From Flavicella sediminum (GTDB taxonomy: Bacteria; Bacteroidota; Bacteroidia; Flavobacteriales; Flavobacteriaceae), in the NCBI RefSeq assembly GCF_006381105.1, contig NZ_VDET01000002.1:496001-560000 (forward strand): a stretch of DNA of 64,000 nt, written 5' to 3'. The translations under genes and the position numbers were made by a program. Shown piece by piece: positions 44,413 through 53,425 of the stretch. Position 1 is the stretch's first letter; each line of letters starts with the position of its first letter. A model generated the notes under the pieces. The model had not been told where the DNA came from. It saw nothing but the letters and a program-made list of their open reading frames with translations, and made no database searches.

Positions 44413-46781
44413 GATTTTTTTATTTCCTTTTCATTCAGCAACATTTTTACAAAATCTCCATTGACAAATTTTTCCGCTTGATCTTTGTAATGTTTGCTAA
44501 ACGGATTTCCAGACTGACCTGTGGGTAAAATCTCCCAGCTATTCTCTAGGTCCGAAAAATCAATTACCCTTCTTGTAGAAGGTCCTGCTTTTACTTTATA
44601 AACTCCAGTAGAATCAATATTGTACTGCAAGTTATTTAACACTTCATTTCCACCATCAGCATCAAAAGGCCCAACATTAAAAAAACTTCTCAATAAGGCC
44701 ACTTCTCCAATTGGGTGCTTATGCTCTAATGTATGTACACGCCTCCATTTCCAATCAGTAATATCATCTCCCAATTGATGCTCCAAATCCAAAATTGTTT
44801 GTACCAAAGTCTCCATCAAAATATCCTCTCTAGTTTCAATAATTGAAGTTGTCAGTACATTGTCCCACCAAACAGAATATTCATTTGCAATTAAATAATT
44901 ACTTGTTCTTTTTTGAATATGCGTATTTAAAAATTGTTTGAACAAATGACCACCCATTTCATCTTCCATTGTTTTCTTTAAAAAAGTATAATACAATTTC
45001 ATATAAATTGTTGCACCAACCGACTCCTTGGTAAACTTTCCGTCCCAAGCCACTAAAATTGCAATGGCCTCTGAAAGATTTGAACTTAAACGCTCCTTTC
45101 TAAGATTTTCTAAATTAAAATAACTTAAAAATTCTAGCGCAGCAGTTGACCTAACATCTAAGGTCATTTCCTTTACATCCTCCATAGAAAATTTCTCTTT
45201 TTCATCCAATAAATCAACAATTCTCTTAGCCCGATCTTCAGGCAAATAATAGCCCTGATACCCATTTTTTTTCAGAACTCCCTCGTCATAAAAAGTCGCA
45301 AAAGATTGGTTATTGGCAGAATACACGTAGTTGGACTCAGGATTTTTTGATTGTGGATTTTTTGTAAAATCTACAAAACTCAATTGGTCGTCTTCACCTT
45401 CGGCTCCGTTTAAAACAAACTTCGGGTTGGCATTGTTTTTTCTTTTATACAATTTTGCAGAAGCCCACCAACCAATATTTCCTTTTGCATCTCCATACAT
45501 TAAATTTAAACCCGGAGCATGAATCATACTTGCGGCCTTTTCAAAATCTGACATCGAATGGGCATGAGACATTTGATAAGAAGCTTCTAATAATTTGTTT
45601 TCTTGCTGTGTATAAATCCAACTCATAGCAATTGGTGTTTCGAAAGTTATTCCTTCTAACAAACTATTTATTACAGGCCCATGAATTGTGTTTTTTACTA
45701 AAATTTTAACAGGCGCTACCTCCTTTACTTTTATAGTTTTTTCAACAACTGAATAAGGCAAATATGTTTCTTTATATCGATACAAGCTGCTATCTGTAGG
45801 ATGAACTTCTTCTTGATAAAAATCAATATCATCATTTTCAAACATCGTCATTCCAAAAGCATACTCCCTATTATGACCTAACATAGGAAAAGGAATTAAG
45901 CCCAAATGAAAACCATAACATTCATAATTTGGCGTTTTTATATGCGCCTGATACCAAACACTAGGTTGGGAAAAACCAATATGCGGGTCATTTTCAAAAA
46001 TCACTTTTCCATTCACTGTTTTTTCTGGACCTAGCACCCATGAATTGCTTCCTACAAAACTTGAGACAGGCAATTTTTCTAAAACGGAATTCAATGAATT
46101 CGAAATGGAGGCTACATTTTTGAAATTAGGTGTTCCTATTATAGCCGTTTTTGAACTATCGATTTCGATAGGTAATTCGTTCAAATAAACGGCACCCAAT
46201 TTATGTTTCAACTCAGAAAGTAAAGGATCCGTTTTATGCGCCATTGCAAAACTAAAAGCCATATAGCCATACACATTGTACACATCCTTCAATTCAAAAA
46301 ATTCTTTTTCAACACCCACCAAATGATATTCTATGGGAGTTACGCCTTCTTTTATAAACTGATTAAGTCCTTCTAAATAAGCTTCCGTTAACTGATATGT
46401 TTCTGAATCTTTTTTTAAGTTTTCTATCGTTTCTTTGGAAGCTTCTTCTATTCCTAAACCCGTAAAAAACTGATCTACTTTTAGTGTTTTTTCACCAAAC
46501 ATTTCCGAAAGTCTACCCGCAGCTATTCTTCTTAACAGCTCCATTTGCCACAACCTATCTTGTGCATGTACATAGCCCAAAGCCTTGTAGGCATCCAAAT
46601 TATTTTCGGCATAAATATGCGGAACACCGGTTTCGTCAAAATAAACTTCTACCTTATTTTGAAGTCCTGAAACCGCAATTTCTCCTTTATAAGTAGGCTT
46701 TTGATAGTTTAGAAACGAGAATGCAAGAATAATAAGTGTAATTATTACACTTAATAAGATTTTTATTTTTATCTTTGCCAT
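44379..46781 (-). CDS. Penicillin acylase family protein (Ntn hydrolase)
   Basis: Amidohydrolase of the N-terminal nucleophile superfamily, made as one chain and cut to expose a Ser; relatives hydrolyse acyl amides such as penicillin G or acyl-homoserine lactones. An N-terminal membrane or signal segment (about 5-24) is followed by the small-subunit region (VYFDETGVPHIYAENNLDAYKALGYVHAQDRLWQMELLRR region, shown here in part as GVPHIYAEN) and the nucleophile in GSNSWVLGP near residue 245. The length of 800 residues is normal. The final codons (about LLILIQEL) come from sequence that in another frame encodes the UxaA remnant, so the native C terminus has been replaced. Confidence 0.9.
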   Translation of the reverse strand: MAKIKIKILLSVIITLIILAFSFLNYQKPTYKGEIAVSGLQNKVEVYFDETGVPHIYAENNLDAYKALGYVHAQDRLWQMELLRRIAAGRLSEMFGEKTLKVDQFFTGLGIEEASKETIENLKKDSETYQLTEAYLEGLNQFIKEGVTPIEYHLVGVEKEFFELKDVYNVYGYMAFSFAMAHKTDPLLSELKHKLGAVYLNELPIEIDSSKTAIIGTPNFKNVASISNSLNSVLEKLPVSSFVGSNSWVLGPEKTVNGKVIFENDPHIGFSQPSVWYQAHIKTPNYECYGFHLGLIPFPMLGHNREYAFGMTMFENDDIDFYQEEVHPTDSSLYRYKETYLPYSVVEKTIKVKEVAPVKILVKNTIHGPVINSLLEGITFETPIAMSWIYTQQENKLLEASYQMSHAHSMSDFEKAASMIHAPGLNLMYGDAKGNIGWWASAKLYKRKNNANPKFVLNGAEGEDDQLSFVDFTKNPQSKNPESNYVYSANNQSFATFYDEGVLKKNGYQGYYLPEDRAKRIVDLLDEKEKFSMEDVKEMTLDVRSTAALEFLSYFNLENLRKERLSSNLSEAIAILVAWDGKFTKESVGATIYMKLYYTFLKKTMEDEMGGHLFKQFLNTHIQKRTSNYLIANEYSVWWDNVLTTSIIETREDILMETLVQTILDLEHQLGDDITDWKWRRVHTLEHKHPIGEVALLRSFFNVGPFDADGGNEVLNNLQYNIDSTGVYKVKAGPSTRRVIDFSDLENSWEILPTGQSGNPFSKHYKDQAEKFVNGDFVKMLLNEKEIKKSEDLLILIQEL

Positions 46782-46900
46782 AGATATCAGAATTTTAGTT
46801 CTTTAAAGATACTCGAATATTCTCTTAAATTGTTCTCATACTTCTGATTTCCGGCATAATTAATTTGTATTTTTGTTCTCCTAAGAAAAACAATGACAAT

Positions 46901-48028
46901 ATGAAAAAACTTCAAATGGTTGACTTAAAAAGTCAATATGAAAAAATTCAAACTCAAGTTAATGAAGCCGTAATCAATGTTATTCAATCTACTGCTTTTA
47001 TTAACGGTCCAGAAGTTAAGGGATTGCAAGAAGACATGGAATCCTATTTAGATGTAAAACATGTAATTCCTTGTGCCAATGGTACAGATGCTTTGCAAAT
47101 TGCCATGATGGGTCTTGGACTTGAGCAAGGGGATGAAGTAATTACCGTTGATTTTACCTTTGCAGCAACCGTTGAAGTCATTGCTTTATTAAAACTAACA
47201 CCTGTTTTAGTAGATGTAGATGCTGATACATTCAACATCAATATTGAGGCTTTAAAAAAGGCAATTACTCCTAAAACAAAAGCCATTGTACCTGTGCATT
47301 TATTTGGACAATGTGCCAATATGGAGGCTGTTTTAGAAGTAGCCAAAGAACACAATTTATTTGTTATCGAAGATACTGCACAAGCAATTGGAGCAGATTA
47401 TACCTTTAAAGACGGAAGCACTAAAAAAGCAGGTACTATTGGAAACATAGGAACCACTTCTTTTTTCCCTTCAAAAAATTTAGGCTGTTACGGAGACGGT
47501 GGTGCCATCTTTACCAATGACGACGACTTAGCACATATTATTAGAGGAATTGTAAACCACGGAATGTACAAAAGATACTATCATGATGTGGTAGGTGTTA
47601 ACTCTAGATTAGACAGTGTTCAAGCTGCCATTTTAAGAATTAAATTGCCATTATTAGATGGATACTGTGATGCTCGTAGAAAAGCTGCGGCTTATTATTC
47701 TGCAGGTTTTTCAGCTTCTGATAAAATTATTACACCAATAACAGCTGATTATACAACCCATGTTTTTCATCAATATACCTTACAAATTGTAGGAGCTGAT
47801 AGAGATGCCTTACACGCGCATTTGAATGAGAACAACATTCCAAATGCTATCTACTACCCAGTACCCTTGCACAGTCAAAAAGCCTATGCAGATGAGCGTT
47901 ACAACGAAGGAGACTTTGCCGTAACCAACCAATTAATTAAAACAGTTATTTCTTTACCAATGCATACCGAATTGGAAGAGGAGCAACAAGATTATATAAT
48001 AAATACAATACTTAACTTTATAAAATAA
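46901..48028 (+). CDS. DegT/DnrJ/EryC1/StrS-family sugar aminotransferase
   Basis: PLP enzyme that aminates keto-sugar nucleotides for surface glycans. The PLP lysine is in SFFPSKNLGCYGDGGA, and VDLKSQYEKI at the N terminus and CANGTDALQIA are family motifs. The protein has 375 residues from the ATG at 46901. A TTG at 46865 in frame is rejected because the residues it adds are not family-like and TATTTTTG (46868-46875), which looks like a -7 box, lies inside. galE follows after 4 nt, so the pair probably makes a sugar nucleotide for polysaccharide or O-antigen. The exact sugar is unknown. Confidence 0.9.
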   Translation: MKKLQMVDLKSQYEKIQTQVNEAVINVIQSTAFINGPEVKGLQEDMESYLDVKHVIPCANGTDALQIAMMGLGLEQGDEVITVDFTFAATVEVIALLKLTPVLVDVDADTFNINIEALKKAITPKTKAIVPVHLFGQCANMEAVLEVAKEHNLFVIEDTAQAIGADYTFKDGSTKKAGTIGNIGTTSFFPSKNLGCYGDGGAIFTNDDDLAHIIRGIVNHGMYKRYYHDVVGVNSRLDSVQAAILRIKLPLLDGYCDARRKAAAYYSAGFSASDKIITPITADYTTHVFHQYTLQIVGADRDALHAHLNENNIPNAIYYPVPLHSQKAYADERYNEGDFAVTNQLIKTVISLPMHTELEEEQQDYIINTILNFIK

Positions 48029-48032
48029 AACA

Positions 48033-49043
48033 ATGGCAAAAATACTTGTAACAGGAGGATTAGGATTTATCGGATCACACACAGTTGTGGAATTACAAAA
48101 CAAAGGTTTTGATGTAGTTATCATTGATGACTTGTCAAATACAACCATTGATGTTTTAGATAATATCACTGCTATTACGGGTATCAAACCTGAGTTTGCT
48201 CAAGTGGACTTAAGAATTAAAAATGACGTAAAAGCATTTTTTGACGAGTACTCTGTAGATGGAATTATTCATTTTGCTGCTTTTAAAGCTGTGGGTGAAA
48301 GCATGCACAAACCTTTAGATTATTACGAAAACAACCTAGGTTCTCTTGTATATATCTTACAAGAAATGAGAGATAGAAATTTAGATAATTTTATTTTCTC
48401 TTCTTCATGTACGGTTTATGGCCAAGCAGATGAATTGCCTATTACAGAAAAAGCACCTGTAAAAGCTGCTGAATCTGTTTACGGGAACACCAAGCAAATT
48501 GGTGAAGAAATTATCAAAGATGCAAGTACGGCCCATGGCTTGAATACTATTGCTTTACGATATTTCAATCCAGTAGGAGCACATCCATCAATTAAAATTG
48601 GTGAATTACCCTTAGGAGTTCCTCAAAATTTAATTCCTTTTATTACACAAACGGCTGCTGGTATGCGTGCGGAATTATCTGTTTTTGGAGATGATTACGA
48701 TACGGTAGATGGAACTGCTGTAAGAGATTATATTCACGTTGTAGATTTAGCGAAAGCACATATTGCAGCATTACAAAGATTGATCAACGGAAATAACAAA
48801 GAAAAATTTGAATACTTTAATGTAGGAACTGGAAAAGGTAGCTCTGTTTTAGAAATCATAAAAGCTTTTGAAAAAGTAAATGAATTAAAACTAAACTATA
48901 AAATTGTAGAAAGAAGAGCGGGAGATATTACTGCTGCTTTTGCTGACACAACCATTGCGAACAAAGAATTGAATTGGAAAACTGAATTGTCTTTAGAAGA
49001 TGCTTTAAGCTCTGCTTGGAAATGGCAACAAGCTCAAAAGTAA
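48033..49043 (+). CDS. galE: UDP-glucose 4-epimerase
   Basis: NAD-dependent short-chain dehydrogenase-type enzyme that interconverts UDP-glucose and UDP-galactose or the N-acetyl forms. The Rossmann motif GGLGFIGSHT is at the N terminus, the catalytic YxxxK is in SVYGNTKQIGEE, and SSSCTVYGQ provides the Ser. The length of 336 residues is standard. It lies 4 nt after the aminotransferase gene and is followed by a terminator shared with fabD. Confidence 0.94.
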   Translation: MAKILVTGGLGFIGSHTVVELQNKGFDVVIIDDLSNTTIDVLDNITAITGIKPEFAQVDLRIKNDVKAFFDEYSVDGIIHFAAFKAVGESMHKPLDYYENNLGSLVYILQEMRDRNLDNFIFSSSCTVYGQADELPITEKAPVKAAESVYGNTKQIGEEIIKDASTAHGLNTIALRYFNPVGAHPSIKIGELPLGVPQNLIPFITQTAAGMRAELSVFGDDYDTVDGTAVRDYIHVVDLAKAHIAALQRLINGNNKEKFEYFNVGTGKGSSVLEIIKAFEKVNELKLNYKIVERRAGDITAAFADTTIANKELNWKTELSLEDALSSAWKWQQAQK

Positions 49044-49070
49044 TTTTGAGTTCTTAGTAAAAACTTTATA

Positions 49071-49106
49071 AAAAAAGGGATACATTTAAAAATGCATCCC
49101 TTTTTT
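49071..49106 (+). terminator. Bidirectional terminator between galE and fabD
   Basis: AAAAAAGGGAT and ATCCCTTTTTT arms enclose a partly paired loop (ACATTT...AAATGC). A and T runs on both sides suit termination of both convergent genes. Confidence 0.85.
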
Positions 49107-49142
49107 ATTGCGTTTAACTTTTCAATAAAGTTAGAAAAGAAT

Positions 49143-50024
49143 TTAAATAGCAGCACTACTCCTTGCTACAGATCTATCTATTTTTGCAAATAACCCTTGT
49201 AAAACTTTTCCTGGGCCTACTTCAATAACTTCCGTAGCTCCATCAGCAATCATGGCTTGTGCACATTGCGTCCATTTAACCGCTCCTGTTAATTGAGCTA
49301 TTAAATTTTCTTTAATCTCATCCGCATTTGTCACTGCTTTTGCAACTACATTTTGATATACCGGACAAGAAGGCTCATTGAATTGCGTTGCTTCAATAGC
49401 TGCTGCCAACTCCTCTCTGGCAGGTGCCATTAACGGAGAATGAAATGCTCCTCCAACTGGTAACAACAAAGCTCTTCTCGCTCCTTTTTCAGTAGCCAAT
49501 TCACAAGCTGCTTTTACAGCTTCTAATTCTCCTGAAATGACCAACTGACCTGGACAGTTATAATTTGCGGCAACAACATCTCCTTCAATAGCTGCACAAA
49601 TTTCTTCCACTACAGCATCTTCTAATCCTAAAATAGCTGCCATGGTTCCCGCTTGTAACTCACAAGCTTTCTGCATTGCATCTGCACGTTTAGCTACTAA
49701 TTTTAAACCATCTTCAAAAGATAAAGTTCCGTTAGCAACCAAAGCTGACAATTCTCCTAATGAATGTCCTGCTACCATGTCTGGTTTAAATTCTTCACCC
49801 AACACTTTTGCCAAGATCACAGAATGTAAAAACACAGCTGGCTGAGTTACATTGGTTTGTTTTAAATCTTCCGCCGTTCCTTCAAACATAATTTTAGTGA
49901 TTTCAAATCCTAAAATTTCATTGGCTTGTTGAAATAATTCTTTTGCTAATTCAGAATTTTCATACAAATCAAGACCCATTCCTGAGAACTGTGCACCTTG
50001 ACCTGGAAAAACATATGCTTTCAT
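49143..50024 (-). CDS. fabD: Malonyl-CoA:ACP transacylase FabD
   Basis: Loads malonyl groups onto acyl carrier protein for fatty acid synthesis. The active-site Ser is in GHSLGE near residue 90, the His is in GGAFHSPLM near residue 200, and FPGQGAQFSGMG is at the N terminus. The start is the ATG at 50024 (MKAYVFPGQG), giving 293 residues; an upstream in-frame start at 50078 would put the -7 box inside the gene. It stands alone with a full promoter (50049-50078) and no other fab genes beside it. Confidence 0.95.
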   Translation of the reverse strand: MKAYVFPGQGAQFSGMGLDLYENSELAKELFQQANEILGFEITKIMFEGTAEDLKQTNVTQPAVFLHSVILAKVLGEEFKPDMVAGHSLGELSALVANGTLSFEDGLKLVAKRADAMQKACELQAGTMAAILGLEDAVVEEICAAIEGDVVAANYNCPGQLVISGELEAVKAACELATEKGARRALLLPVGGAFHSPLMAPAREELAAAIEATQFNEPSCPVYQNVVAKAVTNADEIKENLIAQLTGAVKWTQCAQAMIADGATEVIEVGPGKVLQGLFAKIDRSVARSSAAI

Positions 50025-50048
50025 ATTTATTGTTTTCAAATTTGACTG

Positions 50049-50078
50049 CAAAAGTAAGCATTGTTTAAAGAGTAGCAA
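50049..50078 (-). promoter_or_regulatory. fabD promoter
   Basis: On the minus strand TTG (50078-50076), 19 nt, then TACTTTTG plus C (50056-50049) match the Bacteroidota consensus fully. This also supports the start codon at 50024. Confidence 0.78.
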
Positions 50079-50176
50079 AGTTTAAGAAGCGCAGAGGGAT
50101 AGAGATTGGCTTTTGTTTTAAAATATTTACCCCTAAAAATTCGTCAAAGTTCACCTCAACTTTCCCCCTCTTTGCC

Positions 50177-50353
50177 TTACAAACCTAACTGCCTTTGTTT
50201 TCTTATTCTTATAACTTTTTTAAAAACGGTGTAAATATATTTCTCATGACAATTTTCACATTGATACAGTTTTGTACCTATAAGAACTTTAAGAAAACTA
50301 GATCTTTTCATTCTTCGTCTGTACTTAGATTGACAATATGGGCAAATTTTCAT
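50177..50353 (-). CDS. Small zinc-ribbon protein (58 residues)
   Basis: An open frame from ATG at 50353 to TAA encodes a basic protein of 58 residues with two CxxC pairs, CPYC at residues 4-7 and CENC at 32-35, the pattern of a treble-clef or zinc-ribbon metal site. The segment between them (KYRRRMKRSSF) and the tail (KKVIRIRKQRQ) are strongly basic, suggesting contact with nucleic acid or ribosome. It starts 55 nt after the stop of the T9SS cargo gene on the same strand and may be the last gene of the lnt operon. Function unknown. Confidence 0.72.
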   Translation of the reverse strand: MKICPYCQSKYRRRMKRSSFLKVLIGTKLYQCENCHEKYIYTVFKKVIRIRKQRQLGL

Positions 50354-50408
50354 AAGATTTTACTTACTGTTTTTATTTTGAATAGTTTATTATTTGTGAT
50401 TAACACTT

Positions 50409-51671
50409 TTACAAAACTTGGATTTTCCCTGTCTTCACCCTACTCCCTTTTTCGTTATGAACCTGGTAGAAATAGATTCCACCTGCCAACGTTTCTGGTA
50501 CTTTTATTTTATATTGCTGACTAGAATTTCCGTCTAACAAAGAAAATGTTTGTATTTTTTGACCTTGAATTGTATACAACTCGACAACATAAGAACTCAA
50601 TGCTATATTTGATTGAATCGTTAAAATTTCTCCTGAAACAATTGGGTTTGGAAATATTTTTACTTCATTTAAATCCACAGTTCCAATACTCGCCGTTTTT
50701 CCTTGAACTTTTTGATAATTGATATCGTTTAAAGTAACCAAACCTTCACTATTCCAAGGGTTATTTATACCAGCTCTAACGTAATGTCCTTCTTTACTAT
50801 AAATAATAATTTCATCTCTAGTTTCGAATAAAACAACTTCACCGTCTTTATATTCACGTGTTTCTTCTGTGTAGATTAACTTAATAGCCTCTGCATCTCC
50901 ATCATCAAAAGTTTTTAAAGTACCTTGCCCAACAACATAATATATATCTCTGTATTGTATAGAGTCTAGCTCTTCACCTTCAGGTTCCTCATTTATAAAT
51001 GTAACAATACCTTCATAACCTTCGCCTAATTTTAATGGGACTGGAGATTTGGTTCCATAATAATCCACCGAAATTCTTTCTGTTGTATCTCCATCATCAT
51101 CATAATCTTCCTCATCAATTTCACCATAACCATATAAAAACAAATCAAATTCATTAAGACTATAAATTTCATATAAATCTTCTGATTCACTATAAACTGC
51201 ATGTGTTGCATCATCAGGAAAATCTTCTAAAACGCCAGATTCCTCTGGGGCTACGTGATTAAAATTTATTGAAACTGCATTTAAGTTGGTTAAATTTGGC
51301 AACTCCCAAATTTCATTTTCGCCACTATCTATATAACCAATATCCATGGTAAAAGAATTATCATAAACCAAAGCGTTCCTTGTTTTAGCCAAAGAAAGAT
51401 GGTCTAAAAAATCGTTATATGTAATTTCAATAGTATTCTGTCGCTTTAAAGCTCGATTTCTATTCTTAAAGTTTTTCCGCGCCAAAGCAGAACTGTTTTT
51501 ATTCGAATCAGATTTTTTTGAACGACAAGCTCCAAAGGTTCTACTAAATCTTTGATTTATTTTAGCACTGGTCCTTGTGTCAAAACATTGTTGTGAGTGA
51601 CCTGCCGAAGCATTTTGAGAGCTTGAAAAAGCACAAATTAGTGCAAATATTAAAATGTAGTTATTTTTCAT
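50409..51671 (-). CDS. T9SS type A sorting domain protein, secreted, unknown function
   Basis: Protein of 420 residues with a signal peptide (about 1-23, ending NASAG). The middle is acidic with many Asp/Glu-rich turns (about 90-310) and has no recognised catalytic motif. The C-terminal 80 residues are a T9SS type A sorting domain (VKIFPNPIVSGEILTIQS, then LAGGIYFYQV), so it is exported across the outer membrane. It begins 10 nt after lnt, so it is in the same operon and under the same promoter-operator. Confidence 0.82.
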   Translation of the reverse strand: MKNNYILIFALICAFSSSQNASAGHSQQCFDTRTSAKINQRFSRTFGACRSKKSDSNKNSSALARKNFKNRNRALKRQNTIEITYNDFLDHLSLAKTRNALVYDNSFTMDIGYIDSGENEIWELPNLTNLNAVSINFNHVAPEESGVLEDFPDDATHAVYSESEDLYEIYSLNEFDLFLYGYGEIDEEDYDDDGDTTERISVDYYGTKSPVPLKLGEGYEGIVTFINEEPEGEELDSIQYRDIYYVVGQGTLKTFDDGDAEAIKLIYTEETREYKDGEVVLFETRDEIIIYSKEGHYVRAGINNPWNSEGLVTLNDINYQKVQGKTASIGTVDLNEVKIFPNPIVSGEILTIQSNIALSSYVVELYTIQGQKIQTFSLLDGNSSQQYKIKVPETLAGGIYFYQVHNEKGSRVKTGKIQVL

Positions 51672-51681
51672 AATAGTATGT

Positions 51682-53250
51682 TTATTTTAAAAGTTTATAG
51701 AATATGTTATTATAGAATTGAAAAAACAAAAGGAGTAAAAAGCTTGCTAGTATTAATAGCGGAAAATAATTGGGTTTGTCTGCATATATCGTTACCTCAT
51801 CAGAAGATTTTAAATTAGAAGTCTTAATTTGAATTGAACCATTATCAGCTACATCATGCAATCTGCCAAGTTGATCTATAAAACCAGACAAACCTACATT
51901 GGCTGCTCGCACAGTTTGTTTCCGATTTTCTATGCTTCGCATTCTCGTAACATTGGTCATAAAATTCATAAAACCAGTCTTACCATACCAACCTTCACCT
52001 GCTAAATGAGCATAGAAATTAGCTCCATTTCTAGACATGGCTGCCCAATGATTTGGATACCACTGTTCATAGCACAATGAAATTCCCAATAGAAAATCTT
52101 CGTTATTTTTAGTGGTTAATAATAAAGGTTCAGAATTTTCTCCTTTTTTAAAATACCTAGGGTCTGTTGTTTTTATTGGAAATTTCGGAATTTTAGCCAA
52201 TAATGAATGATAGGGTATTGCTTCTTGTCCGGGAGTTAATACTGTTTTATGATGGTATTTTGGTTGTGTATTTTTATGTGAAATTAAAACTCCAGAAACA
52301 TAAGTTCGTTGATCCTCTGTTTTTGTACGATCTAAAATTCCTTTTCCTCCGGTAAGTAAAGCCGCTTCCCAATCAGTTGCCGCTTCAAAAAGTAACGAAC
52401 TTAAATTGGTTTGCTGCATTGTAAATGGCAACCCTGTTTCTGGCCATACATATAGATCGCTAGTTTTCCCTTTTTCTTTTCTTATAAATGCTATTTCATC
52501 TGTTCTATGAAGCGTTTCTTCTACTAAGCGAAAATTATTTTCAGGATTGTTTAAAAACCTTGCAGAATACTGTGTTGGAACAATTGTTACTTCAATTGAC
52601 CTTCCTTTTAAAGTAGCATACTTTGAATAGGAAATAGCTGAATAAATTAATGGAATTCCTAACATAATTGTAGATAAGAATGCTACTTTTTTATAAAACA
52701 GAATATTATTTAAAGTAGAACCTGCAGCTTTATAAGCTTTAAAAATAAGTACGTTAAATAAGAGCAACCAAAAAGAAACACCCCACATACCTGTCATATC
52801 TATATATTGAATGAGCCAAATATTATTACTTTGCGAATAGGCTGATACATGTGTACCCATTGTAAATTCTAAATCAAGATAGATCCATTCCCAAAGCATC
52901 CAAATAAAAGGAAATAACCATAATGCTTTATCCGTTCCTAATTTTTTCTGTATAAAAAAGTAGATAAAAAAAGGAATAAAAAACCAAAGTTCTTCTAAGA
53001 AAAAGATAGTTGCTATTTGTAGTTTTGCTTCCGAAAAATTAAAAAGCCAACCCGCAGAAAAACAGCCAAAAACAACCATAGCCGCATAACTACCTACCAT
53101 GCTTTTTAAAAATTCATTTTTATTCTTCTCTAAAAAAACAAACAAAGGCACAAAAGCAAACCAAGCTAAAAAAGATAGATTGATGTCTTGAAAAATAGGC
53201 CATGACAACCCATATAACAAACCCGTAATTAACCAAAGTGGAAACTTCAT
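51682..53250 (-). CDS. lnt: Apolipoprotein N-acyltransferase Lnt
   Basis: Inner membrane enzyme that adds the third acyl chain to lipoproteins. About seven hydrophobic helices in residues 1-210 are followed by a nitrilase-like periplasmic domain with the triad Glu in VWPETGLPF, Lys in HHKTVLTPGQE and Cys in SLCYEQWYP, and a last membrane helix near the C terminus. The length of 522 residues is normal. It is first in an operon with a T9SS cargo gene. The promoter carries the same inverted repeat as the metallopeptidase gene, which is an unexpected regulation for a housekeeping enzyme. Confidence 0.93.
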   Translation of the reverse strand: MKFPLWLITGLLYGLSWPIFQDINLSFLAWFAFVPLFVFLEKNKNEFLKSMVGSYAAMVVFGCFSAGWLFNFSEAKLQIATIFFLEELWFFIPFFIYFFIQKKLGTDKALWLFPFIWMLWEWIYLDLEFTMGTHVSAYSQSNNIWLIQYIDMTGMWGVSFWLLLFNVLIFKAYKAAGSTLNNILFYKKVAFLSTIMLGIPLIYSAISYSKYATLKGRSIEVTIVPTQYSARFLNNPENNFRLVEETLHRTDEIAFIRKEKGKTSDLYVWPETGLPFTMQQTNLSSLLFEAATDWEAALLTGGKGILDRTKTEDQRTYVSGVLISHKNTQPKYHHKTVLTPGQEAIPYHSLLAKIPKFPIKTTDPRYFKKGENSEPLLLTTKNNEDFLLGISLCYEQWYPNHWAAMSRNGANFYAHLAGEGWYGKTGFMNFMTNVTRMRSIENRKQTVRAANVGLSGFIDQLGRLHDVADNGSIQIKTSNLKSSDEVTIYADKPNYFPLLILASFLLLLFFQFYNNIFYKLLK

Positions 53251-53268
53251 TTTTTAATTTATTTGAAG

Positions 53269-53321
53269 CAAAACTATTGAAATGCTTAGTGTATTAGCCC
53301 ACCCCAAAGAGGTGGTTTTTA
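53269..53321 (-). promoter_or_regulatory. lnt operon promoter with palindromic activator-type site
   Basis: On the minus strand TAGTTTTG plus C (53276-53269) is a full -7 match. Exactly 21 nt upstream of it lies a 24-bp site (53298-53321) containing the inverted repeat CCACC...GGTGG. The site shares 18 of 24 positions with the one at 56794-56817 and has the identical 21-nt distance to the -7 box. There is no TTG -33 element. Its place fits an activator that replaces -33 contacts. Confidence 0.66.
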
Positions 53322-53425
53322 ATAAAAGGGCCTTTTATTTCGAAAAGACGCCCCTTTACGCAATCATTTCCACTTCATTTAAAAACCTTTTTCATTTTTA
53401 GTAAAAAGCATAGGAATTGCGCTTC

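Noticed and set aside
46865..46900. TTG start for the DegT aminotransferase giving a 12-residue extension
   Set aside because: The extension overlaps a TATTTTTG box and is not family-like; MKKLQMVDLKSQY is the normal N terminus.
50195..50524. Plus-strand open frame of 109 codons overlapping the T9SS gene end
   Set aside because: It is antisense to the zinc-ribbon gene and to the T9SS sorting domain, has no promoter or family features, and its composition follows from the opposite strand.
53320..53338. Near-palindrome AATAAAAGGGCCTTTTATT
   Set aside because: It overlaps the edge of the lnt operator site but has no matching copy in the metallopeptidase promoter; kept only as part of that gap.
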